From Muribaculaceae bacterium Zag1 (GTDB lineage Bacteria; Bacteroidota; Bacteroidia; Bacteroidales; Muribaculaceae): a DNA stretch of 50,681 bases. The stretch covers positions 98,211 through 148,891 of the forward strand of contig NWBJ01000034.1 in the NCBI GenBank assembly GCA_002633115.1, written 5' to 3'. Both the position numbers and the translations under genes were made by a program. The notes under the pieces are model-generated. The model was not told the DNA's origin, did no database searches, and saw only the letters and a list, made by a program, of their open reading frames with translations. This document shows, in pieces, positions 7,211 to 16,158 of the stretch (its first letter is position 1; every line of letters starts with the position of its first letter).

Positions 7211-8704
7211 TTATTTTAGGGTCCATTCGGCCCCGGTTTTGGTGTCTTTGACATCAAAGCCGATTTCGGAGAGGCGATTGCGGATGCGGTCGCTGGTAGC
7301 CCAGTCCTTATTAGCCTTGGCTTGGCTGCGGATTTCGAGCAGCAGGTCGATGGCTTGCTCAAAAGGCTTGAGCGCGTTGGTGCCACCTTGACCCTCAACC
7401 AGCTCGGTGCGGATACCGAGGATTTCGACCAAGAAAGTGTCCATCAGACGCTTCAGGGCATCGAGGTCGGATGCCGAGAGGGTAGCCTTGCCATCGTTGA
7501 CCTGGTTGATGATGCGGCAAGCCTCAAACAGGTTGGCAATCACCATGGGCGTGTTCAAGTCATCGTCCATAGCCTCGTAGCACTTTTGCTCGAGCGCGGC
7601 GATGTCGATGCCCTCAGATGTGGCATCGGCCGGTTTGAGCTCCTGTAGGCGGCGATAGCCGTCGAGCATGCGCTGCAGAGCCTTCTCTGAGGCTTGGAGA
7701 GCCTCGTTTGAGAAATCTACAGTACCGCGATAGTGGGCCTGTAGGATGAAGAAGCGGATTGTCATCGGCGAGTAGGCCTGAGCGAGCAGCTTGTGGTTGC
7801 CTGAGAAGAACTCATCGAGAGTGATGAAGTTGCCGAGGCTCTTGCCCATCTTGGTGCCGTTGATGGTGATCATGTTGTTGTGCATCCAATAGCGCACAGC
7901 GGGATGTCCCTGATGGGCTACCGACTGGGCGATTTCGCACTCGTGGTGGGGGAACTTCAGATCCATGCCACCGCCGTGGATGTCGAAGGTCTCGCCGAGA
8001 TATTTCTCGCTCATGGTCGAGCACTCGAGGTGCCAGCCGGGGAATCCCTCGCTCCAGGGACTCGGCCAGTGCATGATATGCTCGGGCGCAGCCTTTTTCC
8101 AGAGGGCGAAGTCGGCCGGGTTGCGCTTCTCGGTCTGGCCATCGAGTTCGCGAGTGGTAGCGAGCAATTCCTCGATGTTGCGGCCAGAGAGTTTGCCGTA
8201 GCCGTAGTCCTGGTTGAACTTAGGCACATCGAAATACACCGAGCCCTCGCTCACATAGGCGTAGCCAGCCTCGAGGATTTTCTTGATGTATTCGATTTGC
8301 TCGATGATGTGGCCCGAGGCGTGAGGCTCGATTGATGGCGGCAGCACATTCAGAGCCTCCATCGCCTTGTGGTAGCGATTGAGGTAGAATTGCACAACCT
8401 CCATCGGTTCGAGCTGCTCGAGGCGCGCCTTCTTAGCGATTTTGTCCTCGCCATCGTCGGCATCATGCTCGAGATGGCCAACATCGGTGATGTTGCGCAC
8501 GTAGCGCACCTTATACCCGAGATGGCGCAGATAGCGGAGCACGATGTCGAAGGTGATGGCCGGACGAGCGTGGCCCAGGTGGGCATCGCCGTAGACTGTG
8601 GGCCCGCACACGTACATGCCAACCATCTCGGGATGGAGAGGGCGGAAAGCCTCCTTCATCCTCGACATGGAGTTGTAGATGAGCAGGTTGTTGTCTTTGA
8701 TCAT
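7211..8704 (-). CDS. cysS: Cysteine--tRNA ligase
   Basis: Charges tRNA-Cys with cysteine in the cytoplasm. At 497 residues it has normal length. The class I HIGH motif appears as HLGH in [16 protein letters not shown], the zinc-binding Cys/His set is present (C in [17 protein letters not shown]), and KMSKS is KMGKS in [11 protein letters not shown]. The C-terminal helical DALR-type and anticodon regions are complete, ending AEWTLK. It follows the DUF3467 gene with a 6-bp gap, so the two are likely co-transcribed. Confidence 0.97.
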   Translation of the reverse strand: MIKDNNLLIYNSMSRMKEAFRPLHPEMVGMYVCGPTVYGDAHLGHARPAITFDIVLRYLRHLGYKVRYVRNITDVGHLEHDADDGEDKIAKKARLEQLEPMEVVQFYLNRYHKAMEALNVLPPSIEPHASGHIIEQIEYIKKILEAGYAYVSEGSVYFDVPKFNQDYGYGKLSGRNIEELLATTRELDGQTEKRNPADFALWKKAAPEHIMHWPSPWSEGFPGWHLECSTMSEKYLGETFDIHGGGMDLKFPHHECEIAQSVAHQGHPAVRYWMHNNMITINGTKMGKSLGNFITLDEFFSGNHKLLAQAYSPMTIRFFILQAHYRGTVDFSNEALQASEKALQRMLDGYRRLQELKPADATSEGIDIAALEQKCYEAMDDDLNTPMVIANLFEACRIINQVNDGKATLSASDLDALKRLMDTFLVEILGIRTELVEGQGGTNALKPFEQAIDLLLEIRSQAKANKDWATSDRIRNRLSEIGFDVKDTKTGAEWTLK

Positions 8705-8710
8705 CGCTGA

Positions 8711-9016
8711 TTAGGCTGAGAAGTTGGTGCCTCCCTTGGGGCCTTTGTTGATGGGCTCTTTGCGAACGATTTCGCCGAATACGCTCTCATACTTGGTGAG
8801 GGCGTCGCGGAGGGCAAAGAGGAGATTCTTTGCATTCTCAGGAGCCATCACTACGCGGGTCTGCACGCGAGCCTGGGGCATGTTGGGCACGACCTGGATG
8901 AAGTCGAGAAAGAACTCATTGGGAGAGTGAGCGATAACAGCGAGGTTAGCGTAGTTGCCGCTGGCCACTTCGGGGCTCAGCTCGATTTTGATTTCGTTTT
9001 TGGGTTGATCTGCCAT
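8711..9016 (-). CDS. DUF3467 protein
   Basis: A 101-residue soluble protein of the DUF3467 family, found throughout Bacteroidota; function unknown. Visible features are the core IELSPEVASGNYANLAVI and the segment FLDFIQVVPNMPQARVQTRV, predicted beta-rich, then an amphipathic helix (NAKNLLFALRDALTKYESVFG). The tail is Lys/Gly-rich. It sits 6 bp ahead of cysS, so translation of the two may be coupled. Confidence 0.85.
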   Translation of the reverse strand: MADQPKNEIKIELSPEVASGNYANLAVIAHSPNEFFLDFIQVVPNMPQARVQTRVVMAPENAKNLLFALRDALTKYESVFGEIVRKEPINKGPKGGTNFSA

Positions 9017-9048
9017 AGTAGGTAATTTTTATGGGTTATTTATTAGGG

Positions 9049-9141
9049 TCGAGAATTATCAGAGAGGTCGAGAATTCTCGAGAATTATCGAGAAATCTCG
9101 AGAATTCTCGAATTATCGAGATTATCGAGATTATCGAGATT
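9049..9141. repeat. TCGAGAATTA-type tandem array
   Basis: About nine imperfect units of TCGAGA(A)(T)TA in about 93 bp between the NigD-like gene and DUF3467. Many units contain the palindrome CTCGAG or GAATTC, so the array can also fold on itself. A small stem GAGGC/GCCTC (9143-9155) overlaps the stop of the NigD-like gene. Confidence 0.6.
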
Positions 9142-9153
9142 GGAGGCAAAGCC

Positions 9154-9852
9154 TCAATTTGATGGCAAGAAGCCATTAGTCTTGGTAAATGTCATCGACT
9201 GTGTGCCCGAGCCAGTCATGTAGTTGACCACGATGCCCTTGCAAGATGACTGGTCCCAGACAGCGCTTACATCAAATGACGCATAAGCGCCGTAATAGTT
9301 CATGCCATCGGCCGTGGGGATGTAGATGAGGTTGATTTCGGGATATTCATTGCCCATCTTGAGCGAATCGGTAGCCATGTACAGGGCTTTGGGGAGCGAG
9401 GTGGTCTGGCAAGCCAGGTTGGCTTGGAGATTCACATACTCGCCGGTGCGGGTCAGGGTGATGAGCGAGATGTCGCCGCTCTGACGGATTGATGCGCCCA
9501 CCGAGTCGGTCAACACCAGATTATTCTGGGTCTGGTCGAGCAGACGGTAACCGTACAAGGTGATAGGCCCTGACAGGTAAGCGGTGCCATTTTGAGGGGC
9601 ATACATGATTATGAGGCGCTCGCCCACTGAGACATTGGCCGACGAAGGCAACTGTGAGGTGCAATAGTAGGTGACGAGTTCGGAATCTCCGCTCTTGCGC
9701 AGGGTAAACTCCGAGCCATTGCTGGTATAGCCCTCATAGGTTACGAAATCGTAGCAAACATCGGTGGGGAGAGAGGTGTCAGTGTCATTGTCTGAGCAAG
9801 CGGTTGCTGCGCAGGCTATAGCCGCTGCCATCAATAGTTGTGCAAATTTCAT
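9154..9852 (-). CDS. NigD-like lipoprotein
   Basis: A 232-residue exported lipoprotein. The N-terminus MKFAQLLMAAAIACAATAC is a lipoprotein signal with the modified Cys at position 19, followed by SDNDTDT, an acidic linker that in Bacteroidota often favours surface export. The body, predicted beta-rich, matches the NigD-like family (segments DFVTYEGYTSNGSEFTL and AYASFDVSAVWDQS), named from a Bacteroides bacteriocin-associated gene; family function is unknown. It lies behind lolD across a 44-bp tandem repeat. Confidence 0.75.
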   Translation of the reverse strand: MKFAQLLMAAAIACAATACSDNDTDTSLPTDVCYDFVTYEGYTSNGSEFTLRKSGDSELVTYYCTSQLPSSANVSVGERLIIMYAPQNGTAYLSGPITLYGYRLLDQTQNNLVLTDSVGASIRQSGDISLITLTRTGEYVNLQANLACQTTSLPKALYMATDSLKMGNEYPEINLIYIPTADGMNYYGAYASFDVSAVWDQSSCKGIVVNYMTGSGTQSMTFTKTNGFLPSN

Positions 9853-9856
9853 ATAT

Positions 9857-9977
9857 GGTCTTTGGTTTTTGGTCTTTGGCTTTTGGAAAAGTTAGTATAC
9901 GGTCTTTGGTTTTTGGTCTTTGGCTTTTGGAAAAGTTAGTATATGGTCTTTGGTTTTTGGTCTTTGGCTTTTGGAGG
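9857..9977. repeat. 44-bp tandem repeat, 2.75 copies
   Basis: Copies start at 9857, 9901 and 9945, each beginning GGTCTTTGGTTTTTGGTCTT. Copies 1 and 2 are identical apart from one base at the end (ATAC versus ATAT); copy 3 is cut after 33 bp by the end of lolD. A related string occurs at about 14021-14050. The array occupies the whole gap between lolD and the NigD-like gene, where it could vary in copy number. Confidence 0.85.
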
Positions 9978-9980
9978 ATG

Positions 9981-10631
9981 TTAGATGATTTTGCCATCTT
10001 TGAGATGGATTATGCGGTCGCAATTGGCCGACAGGCTCTCGTCGTGCGTGACGATGACAAAGGTGATGCCCATGTCGCGGCGCAGATCGAAGAAAAGCTG
10101 ATGCAGTTCCTGTCGGTTTTTGCTGTCGAGGCTGCCCGATGGCTCGTCGGCAAGCACAGCCTTGGGGCTATTGACCAAGGCTCGAGCCACGGCAGCCCGT
10201 TGACACTCGCCACCCGAGAGCTCATTTGGCTTATGGGTGAGACGAGAACCGAGGCCCATGTATTTGAGCAACTCTTCGGCGCGGGCCATCGATTGCTTGC
10301 GAGCCTTGCCTCCGATGAGGGCAGGCATAGCAACATTTTCGAGCAGGGTGAACTCGGGAAGCAAGCGGTGGAATTGGAAAACAAATCCAATGTTCTCGTT
10401 GCGAAACCTCGACAATTCATGGTCAGAAGCCTTGGCCAAGTCGGTACCGTCGTAGTTGACAGTGCCCGAATCGGCATGCTCGAGAGTGCCCATAATCTGG
10501 AGGAGAGTAGTCTTTCCAGCTCCGCTGGGGCCAACGATAGCCGCCACCTCGCCATTGGCAATCTGCAGCGAGATGCCCTTGAGCACAGATAGCGAACCAT
10601 AACTTTTGTATATATCGCGAAGCTGAATCAT
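9981..10631 (-). CDS. lolD: Lipoprotein-releasing ABC transporter ATPase LolD
   Basis: ATPase that, with LolC/E-type membrane partners, extracts lipoproteins from the inner membrane. At 216 residues it is slightly short but complete: Walker [10 protein letters not shown]-loop FVFQF, signature LSGGE, Walker B plus Glu in AVLADEPSG, and switch His in VTHD. The [13 protein letters not shown] and [10 protein letters not shown] segments are typical of the LolD/MacB subgroup. The permease is not in this window. It may be transcribed on into the NigD-like lipoprotein gene. Confidence 0.88.
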   Translation of the reverse strand: MIQLRDIYKSYGSLSVLKGISLQIANGEVAAIVGPSGAGKTTLLQIMGTLEHADSGTVNYDGTDLAKASDHELSRFRNENIGFVFQFHRLLPEFTLLENVAMPALIGGKARKQSMARAEELLKYMGLGSRLTHKPNELSGGECQRAAVARALVNSPKAVLADEPSGSLDSKNRQELHQLFFDLRRDMGITFVIVTHDESLSANCDRIIHLKDGKII

Positions 10632-10715
10632 CAGAAAAAAGACTTACGGAGTGCGAAGTTACGAAAAAACGAGCAATAAACGTTCATTTTTACAGAATTT
10701 CACAGATTATAACCG

Positions 10716-10922
10716 TTATTTTTTGCTTTTTCTCTTTTTATGTGGATTTTTGGGGTCGTCACAAGTCTTGGCGAGCGGACAAGAAGAGGTGCAACCGCAA
10801 TTGCACGATATGCCACCCGAGTGCTCATCGCCCCGGGCATATTTGCGAATCTTCTTGACAATCCACCATGCGCAGACCGCAAGCACGATGGCTACCGCAA
10901 TGCCTTGTATTATATCATTCAT
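10716..10922 (-). CDS. Small Cys-rich membrane protein, FeoB-associated-like
   Basis: A 68-residue protein starting at ATG 10922 (MNDIIQGIAVAIVLAVCAWW); a longer open frame upstream overlaps topB and is not used. One N-terminal membrane helix is followed by a basic stretch and a cluster C-x-C-x-C-x4-C-x5-C (CNCGCTSSCPLAKTC), then a Lys-rich tail. This resembles the FeoB-associated Cys-rich membrane proteins, but no feoAB genes are near, so a role in metal handling is only possible. It starts 17 bp after topB ends and is probably co-transcribed with it. Confidence 0.7.
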   Translation of the reverse strand: MNDIIQGIAVAIVLAVCAWWIVKKIRKYARGDEHSGGISCNCGCTSSCPLAKTCDDPKNPHKKRKSKK

Positions 10923-10939
10923 ATTGAGGAGAAAGGGGA

Positions 10940-13150
10940 TTATTTCAACTTTTTGGCCAGTTGGGCCGGTGTCAGGTCGGCTGGATATTGGCTGAAATCG
11001 AGCCGGAAGTCGCAGCCCTCGCGGAAACAAGAGCAGCCGTATGCGGTGTGGCCCTTGAGCAGGTGGCCCTTGCCGCATCTGGGGCAGATGATGTCCTCGA
11101 GTTTGCGGATGGCTTTGGCGCGGGGCTTTTTGGGGGCGGTACCAGAACCAGCGGTGGAACCGCTGGGCACTCGACTGCCCTGGGAAGAGCCGCCGCTGGG
11201 CACTCGACTGTCCTGGGCGGAGCCGCCGCTGGGCACTCGACTGCCCTGGGCGAGGGATTTTTTTGAGGGGGCATCGGGCGGGACGACAATTTTGGCCATG
11301 GAGTTGTCGGCCATGACATTGTAGACCACATCGGTGACCATGGTTTTGAGCTCAGCGATAAACTCGGCGGGACTGTATTGGCCGCGCTCGATGCGACGCA
11401 GCTTGTTCTCCCATAGGCCGGTGAGCTTGGCGCTCTTTAGCAATTCCTCCTTGATGGTTGCAATCAGCGAGATGCCAGCCTGGGTGGGGAGGATGGTTTT
11501 GCGTTCGCGCACTATATATTTGCGCTTAAATAGCGTCTCGATGATGGCGGCGCGGGTAGAGGGGCGCCCGATGCCGTTTTCCTTCATAGCTTCGCGCAGC
11601 GCCTCGTCATCGACAGTCTTGCCAGCCGATTCCATGGCGCGGAGCAGCGTGCCCTCGGTGTATGGCTTGGGCGGCTGGGTTGTCTTTTTGACAAGAGCCG
11701 GGGCATGAGGACCAGACTCGCCTTTGGTGAAGGGCGGAAGGATAGTGTTTTCTGAGGTGTCAGAGCCGTCAGGGGCATCAGAGTTCTGATTGGGACTATC
11801 TTTTTTGTCAAACAATACGCGCCAACCCGGGTCGACAATCACCTTGCCAGTGACTTTGAAATCGACATCGCCAGCCTTGCCGAGCACCGTGGTGGTGTTG
11901 AAGATGCAGTCGGGATAGAAGGCCGCGATAAATCGCAGAGCGATCAGATGATACATCTGCCGCTCATTGCCAACAAGGCTCGTTGGCGCTACGCCAGTGG
12001 GTATGATGGCGTGGTGGTCGGTAACTTTGGAGTTGTCAAATACCTTTTTGCTTTTGGGAATCTTTGGCTGCGCCAAGATGGGAGCGGTGAGCGAGGCATA
12101 AGGCGTCATGTCATGCAGAATCTTTGGCACCTTTTTGTATATGTCATCGGTCAGGTAGGTAGTATCGACGCGAGGGTAGGTGGTGACCTTCTTTTCATAC
12201 AGCGACTGTATGAGGCGCAAAGTCTCGTCGGCGCTCCAGCCCCAGCGCTTGTTGCACTCTACCTGGAGCGAGGTCAGGTCGAACAGGCGCGGAGGCGCCT
12301 CGCGACCCTTCTTGTCGCTGACATCGGTGACAGTGAATGGCAGTGGGGCGATGGCATCGACCACTGCTTGGCCTTCGGCCTCGGTCTTGAATTTCTTGCC
12401 AATGGCCGAGAAAGTAACCTCGCGGTAGACGGTGCGCAATTCCCAATAATCCTCAGGCTTGAAATTGGCAATCTCCAAGTGGCGCTGCACCACCAAGGCG
12501 AGGGTCGGGGTCTGTACTCGGCCAATCGACAGCACATTGCCGGGTGAGGAGTATTTGAGCGTATATGCTCGGGTAGCATTCATGCCAAGCAGCCAGTCGC
12601 CAATGGCTCGCGACAGGCCGGCGAGATACAGATTCTGATAGTCGGCCTCGGGCTTAAGGTCGCCAAAGCCGGCACGGATGGAATCGTCGGTCAGCGAAGA
12701 AATCCACAGTCTCTTGACCGGACATTTGATGCCAGCTTTTTGCATAACCCAGCGCTGGATCAGTTCTCCCTCTTGTCCGGCGTCACCGCAGTTGATCACC
12801 TCATCGGCCTGGGCTATGAGGCGCTCGATGCAATGGAATTGGCGCTCGATCGACTCTTGAGGGATGATTTTGATTCCGAATTTAGGGGGAATCATGGGCA
12901 GCTGGCCAAGCGACCAACGCTTCCACATCGGCGTATAGTCGTGCGGTTCCTTTAGGCAGCAAAGATGGCCGTAGGTCCAAGTCACCTTGTATGGGCATGA
13001 GGGGTCGCCCTCGAAGAATCCTTCGCGGCGCACCGAGGCCCCAAGGAGCTGGGCTATGTCCTTGGCCACGCTGGGTTTCTCTGTGATGCAAACAATCAAA
13101 ATAGGAGTAATTTTTTCGGCCACAAACTGGCCGAACACGGTAGCCGCCAT
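10940..13150 (-). CDS. topB: DNA topoisomerase III (type IA)
   Basis: Cuts one DNA strand and passes the other, acting on recombination and replication intermediates. Toprim domain: ITEKPSVAKDIA near the N-terminus, and NCGDAGQEGELIQRW where many relatives have D-x-D-R-E-G-E. The active-site Tyr lies in TTYPRVDTTYL. A zinc-ribbon-like tail has four Cys (CPRCG ... CSCFREGC). Just before it lies a tandem repeat-encoded Gly/Ser/Arg linker (separate entry). The ATG at 13150 adds about 17 residues ahead of the usual family start; a TTG at 13099 would give a start resembling MIVCITEKP, so the true start may be there. No conjugation genes are nearby. Confidence 0.92.
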   Translation of the reverse strand: MAATVFGQFVAEKITPILIVCITEKPSVAKDIAQLLGASVRREGFFEGDPSCPYKVTWTYGHLCCLKEPHDYTPMWKRWSLGQLPMIPPKFGIKIIPQESIERQFHCIERLIAQADEVINCGDAGQEGELIQRWVMQKAGIKCPVKRLWISSLTDDSIRAGFGDLKPEADYQNLYLAGLSRAIGDWLLGMNATRAYTLKYSSPGNVLSIGRVQTPTLALVVQRHLEIANFKPEDYWELRTVYREVTFSAIGKKFKTEAEGQAVVDAIAPLPFTVTDVSDKKGREAPPRLFDLTSLQVECNKRWGWSADETLRLIQSLYEKKVTTYPRVDTTYLTDDIYKKVPKILHDMTPYASLTAPILAQPKIPKSKKVFDNSKVTDHHAIIPTGVAPTSLVGNERQMYHLIALRFIAAFYPDCIFNTTTVLGKAGDVDFKVTGKVIVDPGWRVLFDKKDSPNQNSDAPDGSDTSENTILPPFTKGESGPHAPALVKKTTQPPKPYTEGTLLRAMESAGKTVDDEALREAMKENGIGRPSTRAAIIETLFKRKYIVRERKTILPTQAGISLIATIKEELLKSAKLTGLWENKLRRIERGQYSPAEFIAELKTMVTDVVYNVMADNSMAKIVVPPDAPSKKSLAQGSRVPSGGSAQDSRVPSGGSSQGSRVPSGSTAGSGTAPKKPRAKAIRKLEDIICPRCGKGHLLKGHTAYGCSCFREGCDFRLDFSQYPADLTPAQLAKKLK
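11154..11252. repeat. 33-bp in-frame tandem repeat in topB
   Basis: Three units (11154-11186, 11187-11219, 11220-11252) each contain the hairpin-forming core GGGCACTCGACTGCCC or a one-base variant. The protein repeat is 11 residues, of the form QGSRVPSGGS. It falls between the topoisomerase core and the zinc tail, a spot where length can vary without harming the fold. Confidence 0.8.
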
Positions 13151-13226
13151 CCTGATGGCTGCTCTGATATTATTATTATTTCAAAGCCACCATAAGGATG
13201 GGCGGTTATTTTTCATTTTTAATTTT

Positions 13227-14009
13227 TCATTTTTCATTCTTGGCTTGTTGCCAGATGGCTTCCATCTCGTCGAGGGTGAGGGAGGTGAGGGGGCGCCCTT
13301 GGGCGCGGGCTGCAGCCTCGATGCGGTCAAAGCGCTGGCGGAATTTGCGGTTGGTGCGCTCGAGAGCGTTCTCCGGATTCACCTTGTAGAGGCGTGCCGC
13401 ATTGATTACCGAGAATAACAGGTCGCCAAACTCAGCCTCAATCTTGTCATGGTCGGCAGCCTTGATTTCAGTCTCGACTTCTCCGATTTCCTCCTTTACC
13501 TTGTCCCACACCTGGGCCGGTTCTTCCCAATCAAAGCCGGCGTTGGCAGCCTTTTCTTGCATTCTGAATGCCTTGATCAGGGCTGGCAGCGCATCAGGCA
13601 CACCCTCGAGCACGGTCTTGTTGCCGCCTTTCTCCTTGAGCTTGATCTGTTCCCAGTTTTGCTCGACCTGATGGGCAGTTTCGGCCTTTACATCGCCGAA
13701 GATATGGGGATGACGGAAAATCAGCTTTTGGTTTAGGCGGTCGCACACCTCGGCAATGTCAAAAGCCTCCTTCTCCTCGCCAATCTTAGAGTAGAACAGC
13801 ACATGGAGGAGCACATCACCGAGCTCCTTGCATATATTGGTGTTGTCCTCATCGAGCAGAGCTTGGGCCAGCTCATAGGTCTCTTCGATGGTGTTGGGGC
13901 GCAGGCTCTCGTTGGTCTGCTTAGCATCCCAGGGGCATTGCACCCTGAGGATATCGAGAGTGTCGAGGACGCGGCCAAAAGCCGCCAGCTTTTCTTCTTT
14001 AGATTTCAT
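13227..14009 (-). CDS. mazG: Nucleoside triphosphate pyrophosphohydrolase MazG
   Basis: Hydrolyses (d)NTPs to NMP and pyrophosphate, cleaning nucleotide pools. At 260 residues from ATG 14009 (MKSKEEKLAAFGRV), it has the usual two tandem MazG domains. Domain 1 shows EETYELAQALLDE then KELGDVLLHVLFY, the E-x-x-E ... E-x-x-D metal-binding pattern. Domain 2 shows KEEIGEVETEIK and AEFGDLLFSVIN. The 24-residue upstream extension in the open frame is translated spacer repeat and was rejected. topB begins about 75 bp downstream. Confidence 0.93.
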   Translation of the reverse strand: MKSKEEKLAAFGRVLDTLDILRVQCPWDAKQTNESLRPNTIEETYELAQALLDEDNTNICKELGDVLLHVLFYSKIGEEKEAFDIAEVCDRLNQKLIFRHPHIFGDVKAETAHQVEQNWEQIKLKEKGGNKTVLEGVPDALPALIKAFRMQEKAANAGFDWEEPAQVWDKVKEEIGEVETEIKAADHDKIEAEFGDLLFSVINAARLYKVNPENALERTNRKFRQRFDRIEAAARAQGRPLTSLTLDEMEAIWQQAKNEK

Positions 14010-14055
14010 TCTAACAAGATGTCTTTGGTCTTTAGTTTTTGGTTTTTGGAAATAA

Positions 14056-14157
14056 AACCACAGATTTCCACAGATTTCCACAGATTTTTTAGATGAGACA
14101 AAAAATCAATTGATAGGATTGTCTTTAATCTGTGAAAATCTGTGGAAATCTGTGGTT
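14056..14157. repeat. 31-bp inverted repeat of the ACCACAGATT family
   Basis: Left arm 14056-14086 (AACCACAGATTTCCACAGAT...) and right arm 14127-14157 are inverted copies matching at 30 of 31 positions, with a 40-bp spacer. Each arm contains three CACAGATT-type units. It separates dsbD from mazG, both minus strand, and would form a strong stem in the transcript, so it may act as a terminator or processing signal. Confidence 0.75.
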
Positions 14158-14178
14158 CCTTATCCTAAATGGAGAGGG

Positions 14179-16155
14179 TTATTTGCTGTAATTGGTGAGG
14201 CCAAGCTCAAGCCAATCAAGGAATTCTTGTACGTTTTCGTTGTAGTCGCGCGGCGCTGCCAGAGGCTTGCCATCATTGTCGAGCAGCACATAGTAGGGCT
14301 GAGAGTTGATTCCGAACTTGTAGCGCTGCAGATAGCTCCACTTGTCGCCAACGGTCTTGATCTTGGTGGTCTTGCCGTATTCCTCGACAGTGTAGGGCTG
14401 AGGCAGAGGAGCCTTCTCATCGACAAACAGACGAATCAGCACATAATCCTCGTCGATAATCTGCTTGACATCAGGGGTGTCAAATACGGCCATCTCCATC
14501 TTGCGGCAGTTGACGCATCCGTAGCCGGTGAAGTCGACAAACACCGGTTTGCCTTGCTCGCGAGCTACGCGCATTCCCTCTTCGAAATCCGAGAACTCAT
14601 GCTGCTCGCCGCCATAGAGGTTGAAATCCTGAGTGCTCAACGGCGGAGCGAATGCGCTGATGGTCTTGAGGGGTGCGCCCCACAGACCGGGCAGCAGATA
14701 CACGGCAAAGGCGAAGGAGATAGTGGCGAGGAAGAATCCAAACACTGAGGTATGTTTCTGTTCGCTGTCGTGCGAGAAGCGGAGTTTGCCGAGCAGGTAC
14801 ATGCCGAGCAGCGAGAAGAGCACAATCCAGAGGGCTACGAATACCTCGCGGTCGAGAATGCGCCAGCCATAAGCCAGGTCGGCAACCGAGAGGAACTTGA
14901 GCGAGAGGATAAGTTCGATAAAGCCAAGCACCACCTTGACCGAGTTGAGCCAGCCGCCGCTCTTGGGCATCCCTTGCAGGAAGCTGGGGAAGATGGCAAA
15001 CAGAGCAAATGGCAGAGCCAGACCCAGAGCAAAACCGCCCATGCCGACAGCTGGGCCGATGATGCTGCCCTCTGATGCTGCCTCGACCAGCAGGGTGCCG
15101 ATGATGGGGCCAGTGCAAGAGAATGATACCAGCACCAGGGTGAAAGCCATGAAGAAGATGCTGATAAAACCAGTGGTTGTCTCAGCTTTCTCATCAATAG
15201 CGTTGCTCCACTTTGAGGGTAGCTTGATCTCGAATGCTCCGAAAAAGGATATTGCGAACACCACAAGGAGCAAGAAGAAGAGGATATTGAATATCGCTGA
15301 GGTAGCCAGTTCGTTGAGCTTGCTGGCGCCGAATATCAGGGTGATGGCCAGACCGAGCACCAGGAAGATCACAACGATGCTGAGGCCGTAGATAATAGCG
15401 TTGATGATCGACTTGTGACGCTCCTTTGAAGTCTTGAGAAAGAAGCTGACCGTCATCGGGATCATGGGCCATACGCAGGGGGTGAGCAGAGCGAGCAGAC
15501 CGCCACCGAAACCCATCAGCAGGATGTACCACCAGGGCGAGGCGCTGACAGCAACCACTGCGGCATTGTTGAACTCCTCATCGACCGGTTCCCACCAAGC
15601 GTTGGGAGCATTCTCGAGAGCGGCAGATGCCGAGGGGGCTTCGATTACCTCAGTGGCAGCATAAGCGGCCACAGCCGGATTGCCAAAGGTGAGTGCAAAT
15701 TCCTCAGTCTCGGGCTTGGTGCATGAGGTAGCGTTGCAAGCCATGTAGGAAAATTCGCCTACCAGATTGGCACCTTGCACTCCATCGACCAGCTTGAACT
15801 CCTGGCGGAAGCTCACTTGGCCTTCCCACCAAGGAATTTCGGCATTCATGATTGGGTCGAGATGCACCTGCGAGGGCTTGGAAGGCACAACATCGCCAAC
15901 CAGCTCGAGGCCTGGCACCGAGTTGATGGTGAATGATGTGAGGGTCAGAGGTATGTCGAGACCCTTGGGCATCTCCATGCCGTAAATGTGCCAGCCGTCT
16001 TCGATATTGGCCGACCATACGATGGCGCCCTCGGTGGGAGACTTAGTCTCAAGCTCAGTATTCCACGTGACATGCACGGGCATAGGTGCGCCCTGAGCCG
16101 AAAAGCCCAAGGCACAGAATATGGCGAAAAACGCCAGTGAGAGGCGGTCACGCAT
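14179..16155 (-). CDS. dsbD: Thiol:disulfide interchange protein DsbD
   Basis: Passes reducing power from cytoplasmic thioredoxin across the inner membrane to periplasmic thiols. Order of parts: signal peptide (MRDRLSLAFFAIFCALGFSA); N-terminal DsbD-alpha domain (about 25-165) with the Cys pair in YMACNATSCTKP; about eight membrane helices with Cys in LLALLTPCVWPMIP and LVSFSCTGPIIG; and a C-terminal thioredoxin-fold domain with GYGCVNCRKME (about residue 547). All six redox Cys are present. At 658 residues it is longer than E. coli DsbD, as usual in Bacteroidota. It follows a lone DsbD-alpha-like gene after 3 bp. trxB, at 23.1-24.0 kb, could supply the electrons. Confidence 0.93.
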   Translation of the reverse strand: MRDRLSLAFFAIFCALGFSAQGAPMPVHVTWNTELETKSPTEGAIVWSANIEDGWHIYGMEMPKGLDIPLTLTSFTINSVPGLELVGDVVPSKPSQVHLDPIMNAEIPWWEGQVSFRQEFKLVDGVQGANLVGEFSYMACNATSCTKPETEEFALTFGNPAVAAYAATEVIEAPSASAALENAPNAWWEPVDEEFNNAAVVAVSASPWWYILLMGFGGGLLALLTPCVWPMIPMTVSFFLKTSKERHKSIINAIIYGLSIVVIFLVLGLAITLIFGASKLNELATSAIFNILFFLLLVVFAISFFGAFEIKLPSKWSNAIDEKAETTTGFISIFFMAFTLVLVSFSCTGPIIGTLLVEAASEGSIIGPAVGMGGFALGLALPFALFAIFPSFLQGMPKSGGWLNSVKVVLGFIELILSLKFLSVADLAYGWRILDREVFVALWIVLFSLLGMYLLGKLRFSHDSEQKHTSVFGFFLATISFAFAVYLLPGLWGAPLKTISAFAPPLSTQDFNLYGGEQHEFSDFEEGMRVAREQGKPVFVDFTGYGCVNCRKMEMAVFDTPDVKQIIDEDYVLIRLFVDEKAPLPQPYTVEEYGKTTKIKTVGDKWSYLQRYKFGINSQPYYVLLDNDGKPLAAPRDYNENVQEFLDWLELGLTNYSK

Positions 16156-16158
16156 ACC

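Noticed and set aside
9857-9977. CRISPR array
   Set aside because: The 44-bp units are head-to-tail without spacers; no cas gene is present. The other arrays also lack unique spacers.
10940-14009. Integrative conjugative element suggested by topB
   Set aside because: topB occurs on such elements in Bacteroides, but here it sits among mazG, lolD and cysS, with no mobilisation, transfer or integrase genes.
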